NCBI GenBank assembly: GCA_002439285.1
Contig: DJTQ01000340.1
Coordinates: 1 to 21,545, forward strand
Reading direction: 5' to 3'
Length of the DNA: 21,545 nucleotides
Source of the DNA: Paenibacillaceae bacterium UBA6304
GTDB taxonomy: Bacteria > Bacillota > Bacilli > Paenibacillales > Paenibacillaceae
Position numbers and translations under genes: made by a program. Numbering within the stretch: the first letter of the stretch is position 1; each line of letters begins with the position of its first letter. Positions 8,154 through 17,628 of this stretch are shown here, in pieces. Below the pieces are notes generated by a model, which was not told the origin of the DNA, did not search any database, and saw nothing but the letters and a program-made list of their open reading frames with translations.

Positions 8154-8867
8154 CTAGAACCCACCCGCCTTGGAGCTTCGCATCATATATCCCAGGCCAC
8201 GCCGGGTCAAAATATATTCCGGCTTGCTCGGGTCCTTCTCGATCTTTTCCCGCAGCCGGCGAATGGTTACGTCGACCGTACGTACGTCTCCGAAATATTC
8301 AAATCCCCATACCGCTTGCAGCAAATGCTCGCGGGTCATGACTTTCCCGGCGTTCTTCACCAGATAATGAACCAGTTCAAACTCCCGGTGGGTCAGATCA
8401 AGCGGCTCCCCGTTTTTGGAAGCCATATACGTATCTGTATCGATAAACAGTTCAAACAAGCTGATGCCTTGCCGTTCTTCGGGTCCTTCCAACGTAACAG
8501 GCTTCTGCTGCCTGCGCATTTGTGCCTTCACCCGGGCCAGCAGTTCACGCGTGCTGAACGGTTTAGTAACATAATCATCCGCGCCGAACTCGAGCCCCAG
8601 CACCTTGTCGATCTCTCCGTCCTTGGCTGTCAGCATAATAATCGGGGTTTGCAGCTTAGCCCTGACTTCCCTGCACACGTCCATACCGTCCTTACCGGGC
8701 AGCATCAGGTCGAGCAGAATCAGGTCCGGTTGCTCCGAGTACGCAAGCTCCACTGCTTCGATCCCATCGAAGGCGAGAATGACTTCGTAGCCCTCTTTTT
8801 CCAGATTAAATTTCAAAATATCCGCAATGGGCCGCTCATCATCGACGACCAGAATTTTCCCTTGCAT
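8154..8867 (-). CDS. walR: Essential response regulator WalR (YycF)
   Basis: 237-residue OmpR/PhoB-type regulator and partner of WalK. The receiver domain (about 1-115) has the acidic pocket (VVDDE), phospho-acceptor Asp53 (LLDLMLPG) and the conserved TKPF. Thr101 is present; in B. subtilis WalR this residue is phosphorylated by the Ser/Thr kinase PrkC (established), so that layer of control may exist here. The C-terminal winged helix (about 135-232) ends in [10 protein letters not shown]. It is the first gene of the operon, with its own promoter region after the terminator of the upstream cell-wall hydrolase. The ribosome site is a modest GGGGTG 10 nt before ATG. Confidence 0.98.
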   Translation of the reverse strand: MQGKILVVDDERPIADILKFNLEKEGYEVILAFDGIEAVELAYSEQPDLILLDLMLPGKDGMDVCREVRAKLQTPIIMLTAKDGEIDKVLGLEFGADDYVTKPFSTRELLARVKAQMRRQQKPVTLEGPEERQGISLFELFIDTDTYMASKNGEPLDLTHREFELVHYLVKNAGKVMTREHLLQAVWGFEYFGDVRTVDVTIRRLREKIEKDPSKPEYILTRRGLGYMMRSSKAGGF

Positions 8868-8919
8868 GCTTTACGTTCACCCCAAACTTTCAGGCCTTGG
8901 CCGAATCTCTTTCTATCTT

Positions 8920-8925
8920 ATCATA
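8920..8925 (-). promoter_or_regulatory. Candidate -10 element of the walRK operon
   Basis: TATGAT on the minus strand, about 50 bp before walR. The best -35 (TTGAGG) is 20 bp upstream, which is too far for an ideal sigma-A promoter, and the spacer is GC-rich. I saw no WalR-type TGTWAH-N5-TGTWAH repeat near it. Confidence 0.35.
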
Positions 8926-8981
8926 CCTGGCCCCGCCCTACATAACCTCAAACGATATGGATTAAGAGAAATTCTCCTTCC

Positions 8982-9010
8982 AAAACAAAAACCCGGCCAA
9001 AGGCCAGGTT
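8982..9010 (-). terminator. Intrinsic terminator after the M23 peptidase gene
   Basis: On the minus strand AACCTGGCC-TTT-GGCCGGGTT (9 bp with one G-T pair) is followed by TTTGTTTT. It begins 51 bp after the stop of the hydrolase gene and separates it from walR. Confidence 0.92.
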
Positions 9011-9061
9011 CGTTCATCCGATACTACTACTTGCTGCTACTAATGGAACTAACTTATAGTT

Positions 9062-10645
9062 TTACAGATACTTCGACGGGTTTTGGACGCTGCCGTTCTT
9101 GTGAATTTCAAAGTGAAGATGCGTGCCTGTCGAGCGGCCCGTGCTGCCCATGACGCCAATCTTGCTACCTTTCTCGACGACCGCTCCCTTTTTCACGCTG
9201 ATCTTGCTCAAGTGCCCATACAACGTTTCGTATCCGTTCTTGTGGTTAATGATGATACAGTTACCGTAACCCGACTTCGTTCCCACAAAGCTAATTACGC
9301 CGTCATCCGCGGCAAGAATGCTGCGGCTGGAGGAGACCATATCGAGGCCCTTATGCGTTTTGCCCCAACGCTTGCCGTAACTGCTGGTCAATGTCGCTCC
9401 GGATACCGGCCAGGCAAAATCGCCCGAACCCTCGCCCAGCACGACCTTTGTACCTCTGACCACGATTTTGGGCTGCGATTCTTTAATGACTTCCTGGCCG
9501 AGCCACTCTTCGGCCACGACCTCGCCATTCTCCTTCGTCAAACGGTACTTCATCGTCTTCAGTCCGCTCTCGCCCAAGGAGATCACCTTGGACTTACCGG
9601 ACCGCATGTCCGCGCTCTTACGGATGATGACCTGAGGCTCCGTCACGATTTGCTCGGATACGCGTTCGACCGTCTTTACCGTCAGTGCCGGTTGTACGGT
9701 ATTGATCTTTAACTCCGTGCCGATCTGCAGCGTCAATTCCTTCACGCCAGGGTTGTTGCTGAACAATTCCTTCTGGGTAATGCCGAAACGGGCCGCAATA
9801 GAAGAGAGCGTATCTCCTTCCCGGACCGCATACGTAATAGCAGCTTCGTCTCCCTCCAAGATCCGAGCCACCGCCTCATTCGTGTCGAGAACCTTGTTCG
9901 GATCCGTATCGATGGCCGCCGTGAAGACCTCCTCTTTAATAACTACTGATTCCAGCGCAAGATTCGATTCTTTTGCCGGTTTTGCGGAGTCCTGCTGCTG
10001 TTTTTGAATCCCACCCGTTTTCTTGACCTTGGACGCAAATGACGCCGATGCCGCTACGGCCTCCGCCTGCGGGGCATACTTGCCCTTGATCTGTTCCAGT
10101 ACCGCATCCGCTGTGGCCTGATCCTTGACAATGCCGATCGTTTTGCCGTCCACCTTCAGCTCCACGCCTTTGGCGTAACCTGTAAGCATGCCATCAAGCA
10201 TGCTCAGAGTCTCATCGCTATTTACCTTTGCCTTATATGCCTTATCCTCAACCGTAGTGATGCCTTCGGTATGTACCGCCATCTCTACCTGCGGGTATTT
10301 TTCGTTATATTCCTGCTCTTTTTGTTTAAAAAGAGTCTGCAACTGTTCCTCATTCGTAATCGTTCCAATTTCTTTTCCTGCGACGTAAACCCGGTAGTAG
10401 GACACCATGTTGGCCTCCACATACTGCTGTCCCGCGAAATAGATCCCGCCAGCAGCTACCACAGCCGCAATCACGCTTATAGCGATGACACGGGGTTTAG
10501 ACCGGCGCTTTCCGCCATTGTCTCCATTTTCCGTGTGCAGTTCGGACATCTCTTGATCGTTTTCCGGACTTCCGTGATTCATCATCTGCGCCGGATCTTG
10601 TCCCTTGCGCCACAGCTGCCAACGTATCCCCCTGAAACCTCTCAT
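9062..10645 (-). CDS. Membrane-anchored LysM–G5–M23 peptidoglycan endopeptidase
   Basis: Probable murein DD-endopeptidase that cuts peptide cross-links in the wall. 527 residues: cytoplasmic basic head, one membrane helix (about 51-72), a long extracytoplasmic helical region, LysM (about 271-315, AVREGDTLSSIAARFGI), G5 (about 319-398) and M23 peptidase (about 428-525). Zinc ligands and catalytic residues are visible: His431 and Asp435 (THKGLDM), His478 (YGHLS), and His509/His511 (THLHFEIH). None is missing, so it should be active. The ribosome site AGAAGGAG before ATG fixes the start. It is a single-gene unit between two terminators, directly upstream of walR. Because WalR controls wall hydrolases in other Firmicutes this position is suggestive, but I found no clear WalR box in front of it. 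Confidence 0.94.
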   Translation of the reverse strand: MRGFRGIRWQLWRKGQDPAQMMNHGSPENDQEMSELHTENGDNGGKRRSKPRVIAISVIAAVVAAGGIYFAGQQYVEANMVSYYRVYVAGKEIGTITNEEQLQTLFKQKEQEYNEKYPQVEMAVHTEGITTVEDKAYKAKVNSDETLSMLDGMLTGYAKGVELKVDGKTIGIVKDQATADAVLEQIKGKYAPQAEAVAASASFASKVKKTGGIQKQQQDSAKPAKESNLALESVVIKEEVFTAAIDTDPNKVLDTNEAVARILEGDEAAITYAVREGDTLSSIAARFGITQKELFSNNPGVKELTLQIGTELKINTVQPALTVKTVERVSEQIVTEPQVIIRKSADMRSGKSKVISLGESGLKTMKYRLTKENGEVVAEEWLGQEVIKESQPKIVVRGTKVVLGEGSGDFAWPVSGATLTSSYGKRWGKTHKGLDMVSSSRSILAADDGVISFVGTKSGYGNCIIINHKNGYETLYGHLSKISVKKGAVVEKGSKIGVMGSTGRSTGTHLHFEIHKNGSVQNPSKYL

Positions 10646-10757
10646 GCTGATCTCCTTCTTCCATTCGCCTCAATACGACAAAAAATAGTTTCAAAATTTT
10701 AACCTTTTACCGCTATTGTTTACTTTAACATAGCCGGACAAAAGATTTCAACCAATG

Positions 10758-10808
10758 CCAAAAATGCCCGGATCCTTGTAGTATCAAGGCCTCCGGGCTT
10801 TTTTTCGT
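10758..10808. terminator. Bidirectional intrinsic terminator
   Basis: A strong imperfect stem at 10766-10798 (GCCCGGA...TCCGGGC with inner CCTTG/CAAGG) has seven or more T on the plus side and ATTTTTGG on the minus side. It serves the minus-strand gene at 10882; on the plus strand no gene leads into it. Confidence 0.88.
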
Positions 10809-10881
10809 CTTTATGGTAACTAGGTATATTTTAACAATCCTGTGAATGTCATCGCTTTACTGTATTGAAAATAGGAGATTT

Positions 10882-11682
10882 TTAGCCGTTTAGGATTTTC
10901 ATCATTTTACTGTATTCAGCCTTGTCCAGGTACTTGGATAAAATTTGTTCGATATCAATCATCTCTGTTTCCGTCAGGCCCTCCTCCATCGCCTCTGTCA
11001 TCTTCTGCATCTCGGCTTGCGGAAGCTTTGACATCAGCATAGCGAATACTTCTTCCTTATCCTTATCCGAAAGTTCGTCCTTCTTGGCCACCATTTCGTC
11101 CGGAGTTACCACTACCTGCTGATCCTGACCCAGTGCATCCTGACTGCTACCCGACGCTCCCGAACCGCCAGAGATTCCTCCCATTACCGATAGCGCGTCT
11201 TCCGGGGCTTCATCCCCGCCGGTCCCTTCTGTATTGTCGTTAGCGTCCTGCTGCTCACCGCCAGTAATACCGGCAGTTCCGTTAGTGGCATTAGTTCCCT
11301 TGGCACCTCTAGTGCCGCCAGTTCCTGATGTCCCCGGGTATTTATCATTCCCATTCGCTCCGCCGCTCCCGGCAATTCCCGCAGTTCCGTTGGCTGCATC
11401 CATTCCGCTAGTTCCATCGGCTCTATCGGCCTCACCGTCTAAGGAGGCTCCTCCAGTCTTCTCATTTCCCGCCTCTTTTTCGTTCTTCTTATCTCCGCCA
11501 AACCCTAGCATTCCCAGCATCATTCCACCTAGGGAAGGCGTCTTGTTCGCAATAGGCAAATTATAACTTCCAAGCAGCGACTGTATATACGTATTCACCA
11601 CATAGCCTGTGGTCATAACCGTCAGCATACTTACCATCACTACCGTTATAGCCAGCTTCGCCAGCCACCCGATCCATCTCAT
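10882..11682 (-). CDS. Membrane-anchored protein with collagen-like Gly-X-Y linker, function unknown
   Basis: 266 residues that I do not recognise as a named family. One membrane helix (about 7-30) is followed by a short Gly/Met-rich stretch and a low-complexity segment rich in Gly, Thr, Asn and Ala. In that segment, residues 90-143 read in register as 18 triplets, 15 of which begin with Gly (exceptions Ala96, Lys114, Ala132). After it comes a soluble, acidic, helical C-terminal domain (about 193-266, with EMQKMTEAMEEGLTETEM and YLDKAEYSKMMKIL). The start is firm: GAAGGAGG 7 nt before ATG, and the basic-hydrophobic N-terminus fits. The layout resembles an exported tethered domain on a flexible spacer, orientation unknown. 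It stands alone between purA and the M23 hydrolase, with its own terminator. Confidence 0.85.
   Translation of the reverse strand: MRWIGWLAKLAITVVMVSMLTVMTTGYVVNTYIQSLLGSYNLPIANKTPSLGGMMLGMLGFGGDKKNEKEAGNEKTGGASLDGEADRADGTSGMDAANGTAGIAGSGGANGNDKYPGTSGTGGTRGAKGTNATNGTAGITGGEQQDANDNTEGTGGDEAPEDALSVMGGISGGSGASGSSQDALGQDQQVVVTPDEMVAKKDELSDKDKEEVFAMLMSKLPQAEMQKMTEAMEEGLTETEMIDIEQILSKYLDKAEYSKMMKILNG
11254..11415 (-). repeat. Degenerate 9-nt-register (Gly-X-Y) coding repeat
   Basis: Codes residues 90-143 of the preceding protein. Beyond the triplet register there is a larger duplication of about 36 residues: AANGTAGIAG (96-105) matches ATNGTAGITG (132-141). The underlying DNA shares GCAGTTCCGTT in both copies (plus strand). 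This is the kind of segment that expands and shrinks by slippage or recombination. Confidence 0.75.
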
Positions 11683-11863
11683 TTCACTTCCTCCTTCTGC
11701 CTGCCGACCGCGCCGGCATTCTATTCTCCTAATTTCCAGTATGGACGGCGGAAGGAAGTTTCAACCTCATGAAATAGAATCATCATCTTGCAATGAAGTC
11801 AACCATATTGCTGACCTATCAATTAATCTATTTATTCAGTTCACACTTAGACTCACGCTCATA

Positions 11864-11913
11864 TCCCTAACTCAAAACCACACTCAAATCCGTAACTCAA
11901 AACCACACTCAAA
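11864..11913. repeat. 25-bp tandem repeat, two copies
   Basis: Copies at 11864-11888 and 11889-11913 differ at a single base (C versus G at the fourth position) and share TAACTCAAAACCACACTCAAA. A third, decayed start (TCCACCC) follows. The sequence is strand-asymmetric, with nearly no G on the plus strand. Confidence 0.9.
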
Positions 11914-11926
11914 TCCACCCACAAAC

Positions 11927-12111
11927 TAACTGGAAAATATACAGCTAATTTACTCCTTTCATTCACTTCGCAACAATTAGATGGAAAACCTACAGTTAAT
12001 TCACTCCATTCCTCCTATTAGAAGCAAAACGCACAAAATTAACTGGAGATTTTCCAGTTAAATCTCCCATCTAGCTCGATTCTCCAAAATTAGATGGAGG
12101 TTTTCCATCTA
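11927..12111. repeat. Array of four related hairpin repeats with co-varying arms
   Basis: Four units start near 11927, 11977, 12039 and 12091, spaced 50-62 bp. Unit 3 is a perfect 9-bp stem, TTAACTGGA / TCCAGTTAA with loop GATTT. Unit 4 is a perfect 8-bp stem, TAGATGGA / TCCATCTA with loop GGTTT. The arms differ between units 3 and 4 (AACTGG versus AGATGG) yet each keeps perfect complementarity. Units 1 and 2 are decayed: unit 1 pairs TAACTG with CAGCTA, and unit 2 joins an AGATGG left arm to a CAGTTAA right arm. Units 1 and 2 are followed by AATTTACTCC and AATTCACTCC. Confidence 0.85.
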
Positions 12112-12186
12112 TTTTCTCAGCCTATTAAGTCACCTAAGCCCGCACCGCACCAAATCGCACCTTCAAGTCAAAGCCAAGCATTCGGC

Positions 12187-12243
12187 AAAAAAAACCGCCC
12201 CCAGGACAGCGCACATTCTGTCCCGGAAACGGTCTATAGGCGG
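12187..12243 (-). terminator. Intrinsic terminator of purA
   Basis: On the minus strand an outer CCGCC/GGCGG stem encloses CCGGGACAG/CTGTCCTGG (one G-T pair), followed by eight T. It lies 65 bp after the purA stop. Confidence 0.93.
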
Positions 12244-12307
12244 ATAAATTATATTCTTGCAGCACCAATTCCTATTGATGCTTGTTTGTTGATGCTTACT
12301 TGTAACC

Positions 12308-13645
<1,338 letters not shown>

Positions 13646-13687
13646 CTAACAAAACAACATCATTTAGCGCTTGAAAGCAGCAATACC

Positions 13688-13716
13688 AGTTTACCAGTCT
13701 GTATTTTTAAAGTCAA
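13688..13716 (-). promoter_or_regulatory. Sigma-A promoter of purA
   Basis: TTGACT (13716-13711) and TAAACT (13693-13688) on the minus strand are separated by exactly 17 bp, with TGG directly before the -10 (extended -10). The resulting leader is about 85-90 nt. The PurR boxes begin 4 bp upstream of the -35. Confidence 0.8.
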
Positions 13717-13758
13717 ATTAAAAACGAACAATCACACAGTCACCTGTATGATTGTTCG
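13715..13758 (-). terminator. Intrinsic terminator of dnaC, superposed on the PurR operator
   Basis: The minus-strand transcript forms CGAACAATCA / TGATTGTTCG (10 bp). The stem continues through a U-G pair and ACAG/CTGT, is closed by a GTGA (GNRA-type) tetraloop, and is followed by TTTTTAATTT. It starts 74 bp after the dnaC stop. The same bases form the PurBox pair. Confidence 0.8.
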
Positions 13759-13763
13759 GAAAT
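13720..13763. promoter_or_regulatory. Pair of PurBoxes (PurR operator) upstream of purA
   Basis: AAAAACGAACAAT (13720-13732) and, inverted, ATTGTTCGGAAAT (13751-13763; reverse complement ATTTCCGAACAAT). The second matches the established Bacillus PurBox AWWWCCGAACWWT completely; the first has one mismatch in the core. The inverted pair with 18 bp between is the arrangement bound by PurR, which is released by PRPP. Confidence 0.85.
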
Positions 13764-13831
13764 TGATGAATAATGGCTATAAATCATAGTGCAAAATACG
13801 TCAAATGAAGTGGGCCTCCGCCAAAACGGGA

Positions 13832-15193
13832 TTACCCCGCAAAAGCGTCCATATGCGCCCGTTCGTAATTCGCAAACTTGTTGAAATTCTTCAGGAAGAC
13901 CAGCTCAACGGTTCCGACCGGACCATTCCGCTGTTTGGCGATAATGATCTCAATGATGTTCTTCTTCTCCGTCTCCTGGTTATAATAGTCATCCCGGTAA
14001 AGGAACGCTACGATATCGGCATCCTGCTCGATCGAACCGGATTCCCGAAGGTCCGACATCATCGGGCGTTTATCCTGCCGTTGCTCCACGCCCCGGCTAA
14101 GCTGGGACAGGGCAATCACCGGCACTTCCAATTCCCGTGCGATCTGTTTCAGCGTACGGGAAATCTCGGAGACTTCCTGCTGCCGGTTCTCGCCCGCCTT
14201 GCCGCGGCCGTGAATCAGTTGCAAGTAGTCAATGAGGATCATGCCAAGTCCTCTCTCCTTCTTCAACCGCCGGCACTTCGCTCGAATATCAGCCACCGTT
14301 ATGCCCGGTGTGTCATCGATATATATTTCTGCTTCCGACAAAGCCGAAATGCCCATCGTCAGCTTCGCCCAATCGTCATCGCTCTTAAAATCCCCCGTCC
14401 GCATGATTCCCGCGTCGAGATTGGCCTCGGCGCAGATCATCCGCTGTACCAACTGAGCAGCAGACATTTCCAGACTAAAGATCGCGACGGTTTCCTTCGC
14501 GCGGACCGCCACATTTTGCGCGATATTAAGCGCAAAGGCGGTTTTACCTACGGACGGACGGGCCGCCACGATGATGAGGTCATTCTTCTGAAAACCGGCC
14601 GTCATCTTATCCAGATCGACGAAGCCGGAAGGGATTCCTGTCGTATTCCCGCGATTCTGATGCAGCGTCTCGACGCGTTCGAACACTTCCATAACCACGT
14701 CGCGGATCGCAATAAATCCACTGCCGGAACGGCGGTTCGATATTTCAAGAATGCGCCGCTCGGCATCGCTTAGCATGCCGGAGACATCCTCACCGCCCGT
14801 ATAACCGTCGCTGACGATCTGCGTCGCGGTCCGGATCAACCGGCGTAACATCGACTTCTCTTCGATAATACGCGCGTAATAATCTACGTTAGCCGCTGTA
14901 GGCACTGCATGGGCGAGTTTCGCCAAATAGCTGACCCCGCCGATTTCCTCCAGTTCACCCCGGTCCTGCAAACGAGAGGTCAGTGTAACCAGATCAATGG
15001 GCTGGCCTTCTTCGCCGAGCTGCTCCATTGCTTCATAAATCAACTGATGGGGCTTGTCATAGAAATCATCGGTACGCACCCGCTCCATTGCCGTAATGAG
15101 CGCCTCGGATTGAAGCAAGATAGCTCCGAGTACCGCCTGCTCGGCTTCTAGATTTTGCGGGGGAATCCGATCGTAAAAAAGATCGCCGCTCAT
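13832..15193 (-). CDS. dnaC: Replicative DNA helicase (DnaB-type; DnaC of Bacillus)
   Basis: Hexameric 5'-3' helicase of the replication fork. 453 residues: N-terminal primase-interacting domain (about 8-110), linker, and RecA-like motor. Walker A is ARPSVGKTAF (about 211-220), Walker B MILIDYLQL (about 306-314), and the arginine-finger region SQLSRGVEQRQDKRPMMSDLRESGSIEQDAD is intact. No intein or insertion is present. ATG is one base after the rplI stop, and its ribosome site GGAGGAG lies in the rplI tail, so translation is coupled. It is the last gene of the operon; the hairpin 74 bp downstream ends it. Confidence 0.98.
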   Translation of the reverse strand: MSGDLFYDRIPPQNLEAEQAVLGAILLQSEALITAMERVRTDDFYDKPHQLIYEAMEQLGEEGQPIDLVTLTSRLQDRGELEEIGGVSYLAKLAHAVPTAANVDYYARIIEEKSMLRRLIRTATQIVSDGYTGGEDVSGMLSDAERRILEISNRRSGSGFIAIRDVVMEVFERVETLHQNRGNTTGIPSGFVDLDKMTAGFQKNDLIIVAARPSVGKTAFALNIAQNVAVRAKETVAIFSLEMSAAQLVQRMICAEANLDAGIMRTGDFKSDDDWAKLTMGISALSEAEIYIDDTPGITVADIRAKCRRLKKERGLGMILIDYLQLIHGRGKAGENRQQEVSEISRTLKQIARELEVPVIALSQLSRGVEQRQDKRPMMSDLRESGSIEQDADIVAFLYRDDYYNQETEKKNIIEIIIAKQRNGPVGTVELVFLKNFNKFANYERAHMDAFAG

Positions 15194-15194
15194 G

Positions 15195-15638
15195 TTACTC
15201 CTCCGTAACCTGAACCTTGAACGTCGCCTTCACTTCAGGATGAAGCTTCACCGGAACCTGAGTCACGCCCAGCGTACGGATCGGGTCCTGCATTTCGATT
15301 TTGCGCTTGTCGATCTTCACGCCGGCTTTCTCCAGCGCTTCAGCCACCTGCTTACTCGTAATGGCTCCGAACAGACGACCGCCCTCCCCGGCTTTGGCCT
15401 TCACCGTAACCGTCATTTCCTCCAGCTTCTTGCCGAGTGCCTGTGCTTCTTCCTTTTCCTTCTCCTTGCGCTTTACCTCAGCCGCCGTTTGGTGCTCCAG
15501 CGTTTTCACATTGCCGTCAGTAGCCGGACGAACCAGTCCGCGAGGCATCAGAAAGTTCTGTGCATAGCCCTCGGATACTTCTTTGACTTCCCCTTTTTTC
15601 CCTTGACCCTTAACATCCTTCAAAAAGATTACCTTCAT
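15195..15638 (-). CDS. rplI: 50S ribosomal protein L9
   Basis: 147 residues, standard length. The N-terminal rRNA-binding domain begins [18 protein letters not shown] with the L9 signature [18 protein letters not shown] long Lys/Glu helix links it to the C-terminal domain ([14 protein letters not shown]). ATG overlaps the gdpP stop (ATGA). Confidence 0.98.
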   Translation of the reverse strand: MKVIFLKDVKGQGKKGEVKEVSEGYAQNFLMPRGLVRPATDGNVKTLEHQTAAEVKRKEKEKEEAQALGKKLEEMTVTVKAKAGEGGRLFGAITSKQVAEALEKAGVKIDKRKIEMQDPIRTLGVTQVPVKLHPEVKATFKVQVTEE

Positions 15639-17617
15639 TCGAATAACCCCTCTTCCTTCTCTATTTCATCCAGCACGGCCAGCAAACGTTGCTCCGCCTC
15701 CGCCTGGGTGCCTTCCAATTGTGTCGCGGCGTTCGTCAAATGCCCCCCGCCGCCCAGCCGTTCCATGACTACCTGTACGTTCATGCTGCCTAAAGACCGG
15801 GCGCTGATGCCGATCAGGCCGTCGGGCCGCTCGCTGATGACGAACGAAGCTAGCACATTCGTCATATTCAACAGCGTATCCGCCACCTGGGCGATCAGCA
15901 GCTGCGGAATCTTCCGGTTCTCTTCCGTCACCGCTAAGGCGACATGCCCGTGAATCATCCGGGCGTGCTTGATAATATCGGCCTTGGCGATGTACTCCTG
16001 AAGATCTTCCTTGAGGAGCCGCTGCACCAAAGCCGTGTCCGCCCCCATCCGCCGGAGGAAGGCGGCCGCTTCAAATGTCCGCGACCCGGTATGCAGCGCA
16101 AAATGCTTCGTATCGATCGTAATCCCCGCCAGTAACGTCGTCGCTTCCAGCGGACTGAGTTCAACCTTCTCGTGGATATACTGCAGAAGCTCGGTCACGA
16201 GCTCGCATGCCGAGGAGGCATACGGCTCCAAGTAAACCAGCACCGCGTCGTTGATAAACTCCTCACCGCGGCGGTGGTGGTCTACCACCACCACGCGCCG
16301 GGCAACTTCCACAAGCCGCGGCTCCATCGTCATCGACGCCTTATGAGTGTCGACGACCACAAGCAGCGTGTGCGGTGTCATCATGCCGAGCGCCTGCTCC
16401 GGCGAAATGAAGCGGCGCGCCAGCGCCTCTTCATTGTCGACTCGCTCCATCAGGCGCTCGATCCCCGGGTTGGGGCCATCGAGCACGATGTGCGCCTCGA
16501 CCTTGTACATATCGGCGGCCTTCATCACCCCGATGGAGGCGCCGATCACGTCAAGGTCGGGCATGTGATGGCCCATGATGATGACGCGGTCGCTCTCCTG
16601 CATCAAATCGCGCAATGCATGCGCGATGACACGGGCGCGGACGCGCGTCCGCTTCTCTACGGCGCCCGTCTTGCCGCCGTAGAACGACAACCGCTGACCG
16701 GCCTTCACCGCGGCCTGGTCCCCCCCGCGCCCGAGCGCCATGTCCAGACTCGACTGGGCCAGTTCGCCCAGCTCGCTGAAGCGCTCGGTGCCAAAGGCGA
16801 GGCCGATGCTGAGCGTCATCGGCACCTTGAGGTCCGCGGTCATCTCGCGGACCTCGTCCAAGATCACGAACCGGCTTTGCTCCAGTTCGTTCAGCGATCC
16901 CTGATTCAGCATCATCAGGTATCGCTCGGAGGACAAGCGCCGCAAATAAATGCGGTGCAGCTTGGCCCATTCCGTGATCGCCGACGCTACCCGGGCGATC
17001 AGTGCGGTCCGCTGCTGGTCGTCCATCCCCTGCGCGGCTTCGTCCAAATTGTCCAGCATCACGATGCCGAGCGCGGCCCGTTCGTTCTCATAACGTTCGC
17101 GCAGCTTCGCAAGCTCCGTCATATCATGAATATAAATCAACCGCTCATCATGGTCGATGGTGAGCTCGTAATACCGCTCGTTCGCCACAACCTCTACCGT
17201 GGATTTGCCGGTATGGTTATCCTTTTTGTCCCGGGTCGGTTGAGGAAGCGGAGGCAAAAGCTCAGCTAAAGTTGAACCTACCACCGTATCCCGGCCGAAC
17301 ATGCCGCCCACAAATCGGTTATGCCACTCTACCACCCGGTCATCGCTGTACAGCAGAATTCCGAATGGCAAACGCCCTACCGCTTCGCCTTCGACACGTT
17401 TGATCCGGTACGTCAAATCCGTCACGTACTTGACCAGATCCTTACGGAAACGGCGTTCCGCCTGCAGCATCATATACGCCAGTACGCAGACCAGACACAA
17501 GCCGACTAAGCCGAGAATCCAGTTATAATAGGAGACGAAAATAACGAGCAGCAGCTGGAGCATGAACATCCACACGGTCTGATAACCGTGCCAACGCTTT
17601 TGCAGTAAACTAGGCAT
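15635..17617 (-). CDS. gdpP: Cyclic-di-AMP phosphodiesterase GdpP (YybT)
   Basis: Membrane enzyme that hydrolyses c-di-AMP to pApA and so affects potassium balance, wall stress and beta-lactam tolerance. 660 residues: two membrane helices (about 15-31 and 33-51), PAS-like domain (about 80-170), degenerate GGDEF domain (about 175-305, without a GGDEF motif, as usual in this family), then DHH (about 343-500) and DHHA1 (to about 650). Metal-site residues are all visible: MPDLD (Asp354, Asp356), VVDTH (Asp423), DHH (446-448), IDTKH (Asp502) and GGGGH (622-626). It should be active. It begins 11 nt after yybS and overlaps rplI by 4 nt. Confidence 0.97.
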   Translation of the reverse strand: MPSLLQKRWHGYQTVWMFMLQLLLVIFVSYYNWILGLVGLCLVCVLAYMMLQAERRFRKDLVKYVTDLTYRIKRVEGEAVGRLPFGILLYSDDRVVEWHNRFVGGMFGRDTVVGSTLAELLPPLPQPTRDKKDNHTGKSTVEVVANERYYELTIDHDERLIYIHDMTELAKLRERYENERAALGIVMLDNLDEAAQGMDDQQRTALIARVASAITEWAKLHRIYLRRLSSERYLMMLNQGSLNELEQSRFVILDEVREMTADLKVPMTLSIGLAFGTERFSELGELAQSSLDMALGRGGDQAAVKAGQRLSFYGGKTGAVEKRTRVRARVIAHALRDLMQESDRVIIMGHHMPDLDVIGASIGVMKAADMYKVEAHIVLDGPNPGIERLMERVDNEEALARRFISPEQALGMMTPHTLLVVVDTHKASMTMEPRLVEVARRVVVVDHHRRGEEFINDAVLVYLEPYASSACELVTELLQYIHEKVELSPLEATTLLAGITIDTKHFALHTGSRTFEAAAFLRRMGADTALVQRLLKEDLQEYIAKADIIKHARMIHGHVALAVTEENRKIPQLLIAQVADTLLNMTNVLASFVISERPDGLIGISARSLGSMNVQVVMERLGGGGHLTNAATQLEGTQAEAEQRLLAVLDEIEKEEGLFE

Positions 17618-17628
17618 GCCTTCTCACC

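Larger units (their letters stand above)
11683..12186. other. Repeat-rich non-coding region between purA and the collagen-like gene
   Basis: No gene is supported here. From right to left it holds four hairpin-type repeats (11927-12111), two copies of a 25-bp tandem repeat (11864-11913) and about 180 bp of AT-rich leader. In that leader TTGACT on the minus strand (near 11804-11809) could be a -35 for the downstream gene, with no good -10. Base composition is clearly more AT-rich than the flanking genes. Confidence 0.6.

Noticed and set aside
8103..8945. 280-residue plus-strand frame across walR and walK start
   Set aside because: It crosses two certain genes in antisense, has no domain and looks like mirror-frame translation.
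10646..10760. WalR binding site upstream of the M23 peptidase
   Set aside because: TGTCCG and TGTTAA occur there but with 10 instead of 11 bp periodicity, and the first half departs from TGTWAH.
11864..12111. Repeats as a possible CRISPR array
   Set aside because: The 25-bp copies abut without spacers, the hairpin units differ in sequence, and no cas-like gene is present.
16172..17269. 365-residue plus-strand open frame opposite gdpP
   Set aside because: Shadow of GdpP codon use; no domain and no start signal.
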